Of a DNA stretch of 64,000 nucleotides, positions 1 through 12,107 are shown one piece after another. Positions within the stretch are counted from its first letter, which is position 1; the number at the start of each line of letters is the position of its first letter. The translations under genes and the position numbers were made by a program. The DNA comes from Hyphomicrobiales bacterium (GTDB lineage Bacteria > Pseudomonadota > Alphaproteobacteria > Rhizobiales > Beijerinckiaceae): contig JADJVD010000004.1 of the NCBI GenBank assembly GCA_016716745.1, positions 124,001 through 188,000 on the forward strand. Direction: 5' to 3'. Under the pieces are notes generated by a model, which searched no databases, was not told where the DNA came from, and saw nothing but the letters and a program-made list of their open reading frames with translations.

Positions 1-81
1 CAGCGTCTGCGCCTCGGCAAGAGCGGGCGTCGCCATGTCGGGCTCGGACAGATCGACCGGGATCAGGATCTTCTTGAACAT
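1..81 (-). CDS. Universal stress protein (UspA family), N-terminal fragment
   Basis: The 27 codons present run off the left edge of the window. They begin MFKKILIPVDLSEPDMA, the typical first beta-strand of a UspA domain (hydrophobic strand followed by the nucleotide-contacting VDLS). A strong AGGAGG ribosome binding site lies at 88-93, six bases before the ATG. UspA proteins are cytoplasmic ATP-binding or dimerising stress proteins; which subtype this is cannot be told because the P-loop-like GxxG region lies outside the window. It is divergent from dksA. Confidence 0.75.
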   Translation of the reverse strand, partial: MFKKILIPVDLSEPDMATPALAEAQTL

Positions 82-275
82 GCTGCGCCTCCTGCTTGTG
101 CGATGGAACGTCACGCGGGCGCCGCGCGCCTTGTTCAGGATCAAACGACTGGCCGTCCGTTGCAAGCCGCGCGTGCGGCCGAGCCGGTTGTGGAGCGCGC
201 CTGAACGAGCCCGACCTGTCGATTGTGCTGGCGGGACGACATGGATATAAGGGCGCGCGTTTGGTGGAGGCTCGG

Positions 276-698
276 ATGAAGGCCGCTGAATTGATCGACG
301 ACGGCTACCGCCCGTCCGATGACGAGCCTTTCATGAATGAAAGGCAGAAAGAGTATTTCCGGCGCAAGCTGCTCGCCTGGAAAGACGAGATTTTGCGCGA
401 GAGCCGCGAAACTCTGGCCGCTTTGCAGACCGAGAGCGAGAATCACCCCGATCTGGCCGACCGCGCCTCGTCGGAGACCGACCGCGCGATCGAACTGCGG
501 GCCCGCGACCGCCAACGCAAGCTGATCACCAAGATCGAGGCCGCGCTGACGCGAATCGAGGACGGCACCTACGGCTATTGCGAGGAGACGGGCGATCCGA
601 TCTCGCTGAAGCGGCTCGACGCACGGCCGATCGCCACGCTCTCGCTCGAGGCGCAGGAGCGGCACGAGCGGCGCGAGCGCATCTATCGCGACGACTGA
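276..698 (+). CDS. dksA: DksA/TraR-family RNA polymerase secondary-channel regulator
   Basis: Encodes a 140-residue DksA-type protein, which with ppGpp retunes RNA polymerase at rRNA and amino-acid promoters. The coiled-coil tip motif DxxDxA is present (D59, D62, A64), followed by the long helix and the C-terminal zinc-finger-like segment. Only the first zinc-finger cysteine (C102, in YGYCEETG) remains; the second is T105 and the distal pair has become SLEA, a pattern I recall from other alphaproteobacterial DksA proteins. The start at 276 is chosen because GGAGG (266-270) sits five bases upstream and the length then matches the family; a longer in-frame reading from 96 adds an arginine-rich stretch without homology. 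A strong terminator follows. Confidence 0.9.
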   Translation: MKAAELIDDGYRPSDDEPFMNERQKEYFRRKLLAWKDEILRESRETLAALQTESENHPDLADRASSETDRAIELRARDRQRKLITKIEAALTRIEDGTYGYCEETGDPISLKRLDARPIATLSLEAQERHERRERIYRDD

Positions 699-731
699 GC
701 CTCCACGAGAGGCTGACGCAGGACCGATCCA

Positions 732-756
732 GGCGCGGCTTCGGCCGCGCCTTTTT
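732..756 (+). terminator. Rho-independent terminator of dksA
   Basis: Perfect 8-bp stem GGCGCGGC / GCCGCGCC (732-739 and 744-751) closed by a TTCG tetraloop and followed by five T residues (752-756). It lies 33 bases past the dksA stop and also ahead of the end of the convergent FliO-like gene. Confidence 0.9.
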
Positions 757-765
757 CGTTTCAGC

Positions 766-1883
766 TCAGTCCTTCCTGGGGACGGGGCGGCCGAGCAACC
801 GCGCCATTTCGGCCTCCAGCGAATCGATCAGCGCGGCGGCTTGCGGATCGGACGGGCGCGCGGACGGCGCCGTCGCCGGCCGCACCTCAGGCGCGCGGGC
901 GGGGCGGGCGGCTTGACCGCAGGGGCCGGCGGCGGGGCGGCCGGCGGCGGGGGCGCCGCCGCGACGACGGGCGAAGCCGGCCTGGTCGCGATCGGCGGCG
1001 CGGGCTGGTTCGCCGCGGCGGGCTCCTGCCGGGGCTGGGCGGGCGGCGCAGACACAGGACGAGCGGCCTGCTCCGGCGGGGCGACGACCGGCGCGGGGAC
1101 GGGTTTGGCCGGCGCGGGAGTGGCGGCGACGACGGTCGGCGCGGGCGCGGCTTCGGCGCGCGGCGCCGGAGCGGCGGGTTTGGCCGGCGGCGGATTGATC
1201 GCGACGGCAGGCGCAGCCGGCGCGTGCGCGACCGCAGCCGCAGCGGGCGCGGGATTGGCGAGGGGGGCAGCGACCGTCGGGTTGGCGGGCGGCGCGGTCG
1301 CGACGACCGGAGCGCCGGCGCGCGGCCAACCCGCAGGCGCCGGCGGCGGCGCGACGGGGGGCGGCGGCTCGTCGGCGGCGCGAACCGTCGCGCGGAGCGG
1401 CGGCTCCAGCGGGGCGACGGCGACCGTTGCGGCCGGCTGCGGCTCCGGCGCGCGGGCGGCAGGGGCGAGTTTGGCCGCCGCCGCCGCATCCGTCTCGACC
1501 GGGCGGATCAGCGGCGCGCGCGGGGCGCGCGGCGCCTCGTCCTCGACATGTCCGTTGGTCGGCGGCTCGCGCAGCGCGCCTTCGCGGGCGGCGAGCGCGC
1601 GAACGAAGGAGGACTCGACGACGACGTCGTTCGGCCCGCCGATCAGGATCAGATGCTCGACATTGTCGCGGCGCACGATCACGGGCTGGCGCTTGCGGTC
1701 GAGATCGTAGGCGTCGACGACGCCGAGACGGGGCTGCCGCACACGGTTGCCGGACATGCGCAGGCGGGCGCCGAAAGCCAGTCGGTAAATGCCGTAGAGG
1801 ATCAGCGTGATCAGCAGGAGTCCAAGGAACGTCGCCACCACCTGGAGCAACTTGCTGTCGCCGATCGAATTGAGAAAGGCCAT
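766..1883 (-). CDS. FliO-like single-pass membrane protein with Pro/Ala-rich tail (frame break)
   Basis: The N-terminus has one membrane helix (about residues 12-33), then a compact domain containing GNRVRQPRLGVVDAYDLDRKR and ILIGGPNDVVVES, the pattern of the FliO family, which supports the flagellar export gate. After about residue 110 comes roughly 220 residues of low-complexity Pro/Ala-rich sequence. The reading frame breaks in the G/C run at about 890-908: the first frame decays into arginine repeats, while another frame continues into a sensible acidic C-terminus (SLEAEMARLLGRPVPRKD) ending at 766. The total is one base short of a multiple of three, which fits one lost base. No flagellar genes are nearby, so FliO function is an inference; it may be a FliO-like protein of other use. 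Confidence 0.6.
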
Positions 1884-2008
1884 CGTGGCGCGGGTCCGGT
1901 AAAGCTCGCAGCCGCGCGAGGCGCGCGGCGGGCAGCCGCGGGGCGGCGCATCCGGGTCTTACCAGATTTGCCCGCGGCCGGCAGGGCGGTCTTAGCAAAT
2001 AGTTAACA

Positions 2009-3061
2009 TTAACGCGGCGCCTGCCCGGCCTCTCCCCCGGCCTCTCCGGCTTGGCTCGCCGCGGCGGGCGGGGCGCCGGCGCTGCGCCAGAAGCTGTAGG
2101 CGATTCCCGCCGCCAGTATCGCCAGCGTGACGCCGAGCGAGACGGCCGGCGGGATCTTCTCCAACCCCAGAAGATCGGCGGCGAAGACCTTGCCGCCGAT
2201 GAAGACGAGCACAGCCGCCAGCGCCGGCTTCAGGTAACGGAACCGCTCGATCACCGCCGCCAACGCGAAATACAGGGCGCGCAGGCCGAGGATGGCGAAG
2301 ATGTTCGAGGTGTAGACCACGAACGGGTCCGTCGTGATGGCGAAGATCGCCGGCACGGAGTCGACCGCGAACACGACATCGGCGACCTCGACCAGCACCA
2401 GCGCGACGAACAGGGGCGTCGCCCAGACCACGGCCCTGCCGGTCGCCGGGTCCGGGCGGCGGACGAAGAAGCGCTCGTCGGCGAAGCCCTCGACGATGCG
2501 CAGGCGCCGGCGCAGGAACAGCAGCAGCCAGTTGCGGGACATGTCGGTCGGGCCGTCGTCCATCGTCAGCATCTTCACGCCGGTGACGATGAGGAAGGCG
2601 GCGAAGACGTAGAGCGTCCAGGAGAAGGAGGCGACCAGCGCCGCGCCGAAGCCGATCATGATCGCGCGCAGGACGATGACGCCGATGACGCCCCAAAGCA
2701 GCACGCGATGTTGCAGCCGGCGCGGCACGCCGAGATAGCCGAAAATCAGCGCGATGACGAAGACATTGTCGAGCGCCAGCGTCTTTTCGACGGCAAAACC
2801 CGTGAGATAGTCCATGCCGGCGCGGGCCCCGAACCAGACCCAGACGAGACCTCCGAAGGCCAGCGCCAGCGCGACGTAGACGCCCGACAGAACGAGGCTC
2901 TCGCGCACGCCGATCTCGCGCGGGCGCCGATGCAGGACGCCGAGATCGAAGGCGAGCAGCGCCAGAACGATCGCGATGAAACCGGCCCAGGCCCAGACGG
3001 GCTTGCCGAGAAAGTCAGCCGTCATGGCGAGCGCCAGATCGGCGGGGAGCAAACCGGGCAT
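2009..3061 (-). CDS. terC: TerC/Alx-family integral membrane transporter
   Basis: A 350-residue polytopic protein of the TerC/Alx family, whose members export metal ions, notably manganese, or confer tellurite resistance. The family signatures are visible: EKTLALDNVFVIALIF in the third helix and DVVFAVDSVPAIFAIT in a later helix, carrying the conserved intramembrane acidic residues, plus GVKMLTMDD after the central helices. Seven to nine membrane segments are expected. The C-terminal 25 residues are Ala/Gly-rich and probably disordered. The start at 3061 has only a weak ribosome binding site; an internal ATG at 3025 is the alternative. It is transcribed away from cckA, and a nested hairpin lies in its leader. 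Confidence 0.85.
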   Translation of the reverse strand: MPGLLPADLALAMTADFLGKPVWAWAGFIAIVLALLAFDLGVLHRRPREIGVRESLVLSGVYVALALAFGGLVWVWFGARAGMDYLTGFAVEKTLALDNVFVIALIFGYLGVPRRLQHRVLLWGVIGVIVLRAIMIGFGAALVASFSWTLYVFAAFLIVTGVKMLTMDDGPTDMSRNWLLLFLRRRLRIVEGFADERFFVRRPDPATGRAVVWATPLFVALVLVEVADVVFAVDSVPAIFAITTDPFVVYTSNIFAILGLRALYFALAAVIERFRYLKPALAAVLVFIGGKVFAADLLGLEKIPPAVSLGVTLAILAAGIAYSFWRSAGAPPAAASQAGEAGGEAGQAPR

Positions 3062-3376
3062 GAAACCATCCGCGCCGGCGCCTGATGTTCGACAAGTCCG
3101 ACATCATGCAAGCGCCGGCGGCTTACATCAGAGGGGCCCGGACCGGGTTCCGCCCCAAACTGCGTCAATCCGGCGGAATCGGGAAGGCGGGGCAGGCCAA
3201 GGGGCGCTTTCAGAAAGCCAAAAAGGTCAGTCCGCGCGTGTGAAATGTCGCCGGTGAGGGCGCGCATCCTGTTTTGACGATTGCGGTCGCGGGCGAATCC
3301 CTTCAGGAGTCGCCTTAACCGCCAGATTCGCGCGCGAGCGAGCGTCGGCGCCGCCCGTCAGGATCAGTCCCTAGCC
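3062..3376. other. Divergent intergenic region between terC and cckA
   Basis: About 315 bases without a credible gene. It must hold the promoters of both divergent genes, but I could not place convincing -35/-10 boxes. The only clear structure is the nested inverted repeat at 3072-3121, nearest to terC. Confidence 0.6.
3072..3121 (-). promoter_or_regulatory. Nested hairpin in the terC leader
   Basis: An outer stem is formed by two copies of the self-complementary CGCCGGCG (3073-3080 and 3113-3120); inside it lies a second stem, TGATGT (3083-3088) with ACATCA (3101-3106). The structure ends about ten bases before the terC start codon on the minus strand. TerC/Alx genes elsewhere are controlled by structured leaders that respond to pH or manganese; I do not see the yybP-ykoY consensus here, so a regulatory role is only inferred. 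Confidence 0.35.
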
Positions 3377-5878
3377 ATGAGCAACACGCCGATCGCCGCG
3401 GTGGATCGCACGGAGCGAAGCGGGAGCCCGGCTCTCGTCGTTCTGCTGGCGCTGTTCCTCGTCGGATCGGCGCTCGCCTTCTCGTTCCTGCCGCACGATC
3501 AGGCGGCCCGCCTGATCGTCGGGCTGCTCGCGGTGCTGTCGGTGATCGGCGTCTTCGCGCTGTTCGCCTATTCGGTCGGGCTGTTGCAGTTCGCCGGCCA
3601 GGCGACGCGGAACGACGTCACCAAGGCGATCGCCGACACCGGGCAGGACGGCCTCATCGTCACAGACGCCGACGCGCGCGTGATCTACGCCAACGAGGCC
3701 TACATGGCGCTCTCGGGGGCGCACGATCCGGCCGATCTGCGCACGGTCGAACGGTTGTTCTCCGGCGCGCCGGACGTGTCGGAGGCGGTGTATCGGCTGG
3801 CGCAGGCGGCGCGCGAGGGCAAGCGGGGCGCGGAGGAGATGCGGCTGTCGCCGCCGCTGACGGGCGACGGGATGGTCGCCTGGTACCGCATCCGCGTGCA
3901 ACCGGTCGAGCGCATCGCCGGCAAGGCGGCGACGCTGTGGACCGTCGCCGACGTGACGCGCGAACGCGAGCGGCACGAGAACGTGTTCCAGGAGCTGCAG
4001 CACGCGATCGACTTTCTCGATCACGCGCCGGCGGGCTTCTTCTCGGTCGAGCCGGACGGGCGCGTCTCCTACATGAACGCCACGCTCGCGCTGTGGCTCG
4101 ACTACGATCTGGCGCAGGTCGGCTCCGGCGGATTGCGGCTGCGCGACATCGTCGCAGGCGACGGCTCGGCGCTGATCCTGTCGACGGCCGGCAAGCCCGG
4201 CGACGTGCGGACCGAGCGCTTCGACCTCGATTTCAAGCGGCGCGGCGGGCAGAGCCTGCCGGTGCGCATCATCCACCGCATCGCCTTCGCCTCCGACGGG
4301 CGGGCCGGCGCCTCGCGCACGCTCGTCATCAACCGCGCGCCGGGCGAGGAGGATCAGGAGGATCTGCGCGCCGCCGAAGTGCGCTTTGCGCGCATCTTCA
4401 ACTCGACGCCGATGGCGATCGCCGCCATCGACGCGGCGGGGCGCATTCTGGAATCGAACGCCGGCTTCGCGCGGCTCGCGCCGAACGCGCTGCACGGCGA
4501 CCGCTCGCTGCCGGCGGCCGTGGTCGAGCGCGACCGCGCCAAGCTCGAGGAGGCGATCGCCGCCGCGCGCGAGAACAAGGGCGACATCAAGCCGGTCGAC
4601 GTGACGCTCGCGGGCGCGGAGGAACGCTCGGCGCGCATCTTCGTGTCGAGCGCCGAATCCGGATCGGAGGGCGCGGCCGTCGCCAACGTGTTCGCGCTCG
4701 ACACCACCGAGCTGCGCACGTTGCAGGAGAGCTTCGCGCAGAGCCAGAAGATGCAGGCGATCGGCCAGCTCGCCGGCGGCGTCGCGCACGACTTCAACAA
4801 CGTGCTGACGGCGATCATCGGCTTCTCGGACCTGCTGCTCGCCAACCACCGGCCGACCGATCCGTCGTTCCACGACATCATGCAGATCAAGCAGAACGCC
4901 AACCGCGCCGCCGGGCTGGTGCGTCAGCTGCTCGCCTTCTCGCGCCGGCAGACGCTGCGCCCGCAGGTGCTGCAACTGGGCGAGGTGCTGTCCGATCTGC
5001 ATGTGCTGCTGCGCCGGCTCGTCGGCGAGAAGGTCGACGTCGACGTCAAGCACGGCCGCGATCTCTGGTTCGTGCGGGCGGACGTCAACCAGTTCGAACA
5101 GGTGGTCGTCAATCTCGTCGTCAACGCGCGCGACGCGATGCCGGAGGGCGGCCGTATCTCGCTGCGCACGCGCAACGTCGCCGCCGCCGAATGCGCCGCC
5201 TTCGGCGAGAAGTCGCTCGTCGCGGCCGAATATGTGCTGCTGGAGGTCGAGGACGACGGGCACGGCATTCCAGCCGACGTCGTCGGCAAGATCTTCGAGC
5301 CGTTCTTCACCACCAAGGAAGTCGGCAAGGGAACGGGCCTTGGCCTGTCGACGGTCTACGGCATCGTGAAGCAGACCGGCGGCTACGTCTTCGCGCGCAG
5401 CGAGCCGGGCAAGGGCGCGCTGTTTCAGGTGCTGCTGCCCCGGCATGTGCCGACGGTGCAGGAGGAGGCCGCCAAGAAGGAGGCCGCCAAGACGCCGGCC
5501 GCCGATCTCACCGGGCAGGGCGTGGTTCTGCTGGTGGAGGACGAGGAGGCGGTGCGCGCCTTCGGGGCGCGGGCGCTGTCCTCGCGCGGCTACACCGTGC
5601 ACGAGGCGGCCTCCGGCCTCGAGGCGCTGCATGTGATGGAGGAGACGAAGGGGCAGGTCGATCTGATCGTCTCCGACGTCGTGATGCCGGAGATGGACGG
5701 GCCGACCATGCTGGGCGAGCTGCGCAAGCGCGGCGTCACCGCCAAGGTCGTCTTCGTCTCCGGCTACGCCGAGGACGCCTTCCAGAAGAACCTGCCGGAG
5801 GGCGAGGAGTTCGGCTTCCTGCCGAAGCCCTTCACGCTCAAGCAGCTGATCGAGGCGGTGAAATCGCATATGGGCTGA
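3377..5878 (+). CDS. cckA: Hybrid sensor histidine kinase CckA, cell-cycle phosphorelay
   Basis: An 833-residue membrane-bound hybrid kinase that feeds phosphate through ChpT to CtrA and CpdR in alphaproteobacteria. Two membrane helices lie at about residues 17-37 and 48-70, followed by PAS-type sensor domains (one with GLIVTDADARVIYANEAY near 95, others near 225 and 350). The dimerisation domain has the phospho-acceptor in GGVAHDFNN (H471). The ATPase domain shows NLVVNARDAM, DDGHGIP and GKGTGLGLSTVYGIVKQ. The C-terminal receiver domain has VSDVVMPEMDG with D767. The domain order and the AHDFNN H-box are those of CckA rather than a generic kinase. The ATG at 3377 was chosen because the preceding in-frame stretch is arginine-rich. 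Confidence 0.93.
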   Translation: MSNTPIAAVDRTERSGSPALVVLLALFLVGSALAFSFLPHDQAARLIVGLLAVLSVIGVFALFAYSVGLLQFAGQATRNDVTKAIADTGQDGLIVTDADARVIYANEAYMALSGAHDPADLRTVERLFSGAPDVSEAVYRLAQAAREGKRGAEEMRLSPPLTGDGMVAWYRIRVQPVERIAGKAATLWTVADVTRERERHENVFQELQHAIDFLDHAPAGFFSVEPDGRVSYMNATLALWLDYDLAQVGSGGLRLRDIVAGDGSALILSTAGKPGDVRTERFDLDFKRRGGQSLPVRIIHRIAFASDGRAGASRTLVINRAPGEEDQEDLRAAEVRFARIFNSTPMAIAAIDAAGRILESNAGFARLAPNALHGDRSLPAAVVERDRAKLEEAIAAARENKGDIKPVDVTLAGAEERSARIFVSSAESGSEGAAVANVFALDTTELRTLQESFAQSQKMQAIGQLAGGVAHDFNNVLTAIIGFSDLLLANHRPTDPSFHDIMQIKQNANRAAGLVRQLLAFSRRQTLRPQVLQLGEVLSDLHVLLRRLVGEKVDVDVKHGRDLWFVRADVNQFEQVVVNLVVNARDAMPEGGRISLRTRNVAAAECAAFGEKSLVAAEYVLLEVEDDGHGIPADVVGKIFEPFFTTKEVGKGTGLGLSTVYGIVKQTGGYVFARSEPGKGALFQVLLPRHVPTVQEEAAKKEAAKTPAADLTGQGVVLLVEDEEAVRAFGARALSSRGYTVHEAASGLEALHVMEETKGQVDLIVSDVVMPEMDGPTMLGELRKRGVTAKVVFVSGYAEDAFQKNLPEGEEFGFLPKPFTLKQLIEAVKSHMG

Positions 5879-5955
5879 GGCGCGCGTGCGCTGGCGCACA
5901 TCGGCGCGCGGGCGGTGGCGACATCGTGCGCGCTCGCAGACCCGCGAGCGCCGCC

Positions 5956-6555
5956 ATGCCCATTCCCGCCAATGTCGAGACGTTGCTGAAGCAGAGCGAG
6001 ACCGGCATCGCCGCGCTGGCGTTCTTCAACGCCAATTCGATCGAGATCGAAACGACGAGCGCCGGCGCGATCGCCTATTTCGATCCCTCCGGCGCGAAGA
6101 AGAAAATCGTCCTCAACACGTCCAAGCCCGCGGCCGTGATCGCCGCCTATTTCTGCCACGAGATCAATCACGCGCGGATGTTCGTCGCGGGAACCACGGC
6201 AGACCCGAAGAAGGAGGCCAAGGACGACTACGTGAAGAAGATGGTGGCCGAGGAAGCGGCGGGGACGACGCTCGGCTTCCGCTCGTTCCTCGAACTCGAG
6301 CGCAAGGGGCTGACCACCGGCGTCAATCCGCCCGACCGCTACGACATGTACAAGCGCGCCTTCGAGAACGGCCGCAAGGCGAAGAAGGAAAAAGACCCGA
6401 GCGCCACCGAAGCCGAGATGGACGCGATGGGCTTCAGCTATGGCGCGCGGATGGTGAAATACTGCATCGACGAACGGTTTCTCGGCCCCAACATGATCGA
6501 GAGTTACTCGGAATATTACGCGCGCGACTGGGCGCAGCAGAACCGGAAGAAGTGA
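5956..6555 (+). CDS. Uncharacterised protein with an HExxH (zinc-metallopeptidase-like) motif
   Basis: A 199-residue protein with no family I can name. Residues 63-76 read AAYFCHEINHARMF, giving H68-E69-x-x-H72, the zinc-binding signature of many metallopeptidases; acidic residues in the following helices (VAEEAAGTTLGFRSF near 105) could supply the third ligand. There is no signal peptide or membrane helix, so it should be cytoplasmic. The C-terminal half has helices rich in Tyr and Lys ending IESYSEYYARDW. It follows cckA by 77 bases on the same strand but with a weak ribosome binding site, and nothing links the functions. Catalysis is inferred from the motif only. Confidence 0.65.
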   Translation: MPIPANVETLLKQSETGIAALAFFNANSIEIETTSAGAIAYFDPSGAKKKIVLNTSKPAAVIAAYFCHEINHARMFVAGTTADPKKEAKDDYVKKMVAEEAAGTTLGFRSFLELERKGLTTGVNPPDRYDMYKRAFENGRKAKKEKDPSATEAEMDAMGFSYGARMVKYCIDERFLGPNMIESYSEYYARDWAQQNRKK

Positions 6556-6901
6556 GCGCCGGGGCGGGCCGCGCGCGGCGCCCGCAAGGCGGCCGGGCGA
6601 GGGCGCCGGCGACATGGTTGCAGAGGCGGGCTCGGCGGCGCAGATCGGCGCTGCGGGCCTGCGGCTACCCCTAACATTCGCTAGGGCCGGCGGGCCGAGA
6701 GGCAGGACGGCATCGGGCGTGTGGCGTCCTCTCCCGCAGGCCCGCAACCCTGCGCGCGAGGCGCGCCAGCCGCATCGCACGCGCGGATAGCGATGCGCCC
6801 GGATCCATGTCGACGAGCGCCGGCCGAAGGCGGGCCGCGGCCGGATCGGTGCCGCGCTTTCCGCCGCGCTTCCGGCCTGCGCCGTTAACGATGCGCGTTG
6901 A

Positions 6902-6916
6902 GAACAAAAAAAGAAC
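6902..6916 (+). promoter_or_regulatory. SOS box (alphaproteobacterial LexA operator)
   Basis: GAAC at 6902-6905 and GAAC at 6913-6916 are separated by exactly seven A residues, matching the GAAC-N7-GAAC direct repeat known as the LexA operator of alphaproteobacteria. It ends at the base before the presumed recA -35 element. A third GAAC occurs at 6927-6930 inside the promoter spacer. Confidence 0.85.
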
Positions 6917-6944
6917 TTGAGCGCCGGAACAAATCAGGTACATT
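6917..6944 (+). promoter_or_regulatory. Probable recA promoter
   Basis: TTGAGC (6917-6922) and TACATT (6939-6944) are separated by 16 bases, an acceptable sigma-70 arrangement. The abutting SOS box makes LexA repression of this promoter the natural reading. The recA start codon is 49 bases further on. Confidence 0.55.
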
Positions 6945-6993
6945 GGCTCCATTGCGAAGCCTCGCCAGCCCGTGCCAGTAAGGAGCCTCATCC

Positions 6994-8065
<1,072 letters not shown>

Positions 8066-8125
8066 CCGCTTCTGCAGCGCCGGCGCTTCTGCGCCTCGAC
8101 AGGTTTTCGTCGCACGACTAGAAAA

Positions 8126-8152
8126 GGCCCGGCCCGCCCGCCGGGCCTTTTT
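8126..8152 (+). terminator. Rho-independent terminator of recA
   Basis: Stem GGCCCGGC (8126-8133) with GCCGGGCC (8140-8147), six-base loop, followed by TTTTT (8148-8152). It separates recA from alaS, which therefore needs its own promoter or read-through. Confidence 0.88.
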
Positions 8153-8211
8153 CTTTGCCCCGCGCCATGCGTCACGGCGCCTCGCAGGGCGTCATACCGG
8201 AACGAGTTGAG

Positions 8212-10871
<2,660 letters not shown>

Positions 10872-10872
<1 letters not shown>

Positions 10873-12104
10873 TGGGCCGGCGCTCGCTCGCCAGAGTCGA
10901 GCGTGCGCGGCGCCGTTGCCATTTCGTCCTCGACGGCGGCGCCTCGTCCGACCAGCTGACGCGGATCGTCAACTACACGCTCGTCGCGCTGGCGCTCGCC
11001 AGCGTGGCGGCCGTCGTGCTCGAGTCGGAGCCCGACTATGCGGCGCGGTTCGGATTCTGGTTCCTGGGAATCGAGTTCGTCGCGGTGAGCGTGTTCACCG
11101 TCGAATACGCGCTGCGCCTGTGGACCGCGCCGCTCGACACGCGCTACGCCGACCTGTCGCCGACGCGCGCGCGGCTCGCCTATGCGCGTTCGCCGCTCGC
11201 GCTGCTCGATCTGATGTCGATCCTGCCGAGCTATCTGGCGCTGTTCGGCCTGCCCGATCTCGGCGTCCTCTTGATGCTGCGTCTCGCGCGCTTCTTCAAG
11301 CTCGCGCGTTACTCGCCGGGCATGCGCTCGCTCGGCGCGGCGCTGGAGGCGGAGCGGCGCGCTCTGTTCGCCTCCGCCGTCATTCTGCTCGGCCTCGTTC
11401 TCGTCGCCGCTTCGGCGATGCATGTCGCCGAGCAGGCGGCGCAGCCCGACAAGTTCGGCTCGATCCCGTCCTCGATGTGGTGGGCGATCGTGACGCTGAC
11501 GACCGTCGGCTATGGCGACGTCGTGCCGATGACGCTGGCCGGCAAGATCATCGCCGGCTTCACGATGATCGGCGGGCTGATGATGCTGGCGCTGCCGGTC
11601 GGCATCGTCGCGACGGCGTTCGCCGAGGAGATCCACCGGCAGGAATTCGTCGTCACCTGGGGGATGATCGCGCGGGTGCCGCTGTTCGCCGCGCTGGACG
11701 CGGCCGAGATCGCCGAGATCATGCACTATCTTCGGGCGCAGACGGTGCCGACGGGAACGGTCATCGTGCGGCGGGGCGAGCAGGCGGATTCGATGTATTT
11801 CGTGGCCGCCGGCGAGGTGGAGGTGGAGGTCGATCCGCTGAACCGCGTGCGGCTCGTGGAGGGGCATTTCTTCGGTGAGTTCGCGCTCTTGCGCAAGACG
11901 CGGCGCATGGCGACGGTGCGCGCGATGCAGCAGACCAAGCTGCTGGTGCTCGACGCGATGGACCTGCAGACGCTGATGGATCGCAACCCCGATCTGGGAC
12001 GGCATATCGAGGAGATCGTGCGCGCGCGCATGGGCGACGACGTGGCGCGAACCGCCGGCGACATGATTCCGGAGGAATTCGAGGAGCCGGGCCGCGCGCT
12101 GTGA
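10872..12104 (+). CDS. Cyclic-nucleotide-gated potassium channel, MloK1-like
   Basis: A 410-residue inner-membrane channel. Six membrane helices are visible between residues 30 and 245, with a short arginine-containing S4 (LLMLRLARFFKLARY) and the potassium selectivity filter TVGYGD at 211-216. After a linker comes a cyclic-nucleotide-binding domain whose phosphate-binding cassette reads FFGEFALLRKTRRMATVRA, with the conserved glutamate and arginine needed for cAMP. The architecture is that of MloK1 of Mesorhizobium, with about 55 extra residues split between an N-terminal basic leader and the C-terminal acidic tail. The start codon overlaps the alaS stop as TGATG, so translation is probably coupled. 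Physiological role unknown. Confidence 0.88.
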
Positions 12105-12107
12105 GCG

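Larger units (their letters stand above)
6556..6993 (+). other. Intergenic region upstream of recA
   Basis: This 438-base gap contains no credible gene. The first 300 bases are G/C-rich without recognisable features. The last 95 bases become AT-richer and hold the SOS box and recA promoter described separately. Confidence 0.7.

Noticed and set aside
96..275. Longer dksA start at 96
   Set aside because: Adds 60 residues rich in Arg/Gly with no similarity to the family; the ATG at 276 has a proper ribosome binding site.
141..665. Long open frames antisense to dksA and to most other genes (for example opposite cckA, alaS and purB)
   Set aside because: In DNA of this GC content stop codons are rare in all frames. 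These translations are full of Arg, Ala, Gly, His and Asp repeats, lack motifs, and lie opposite genes with clear families.
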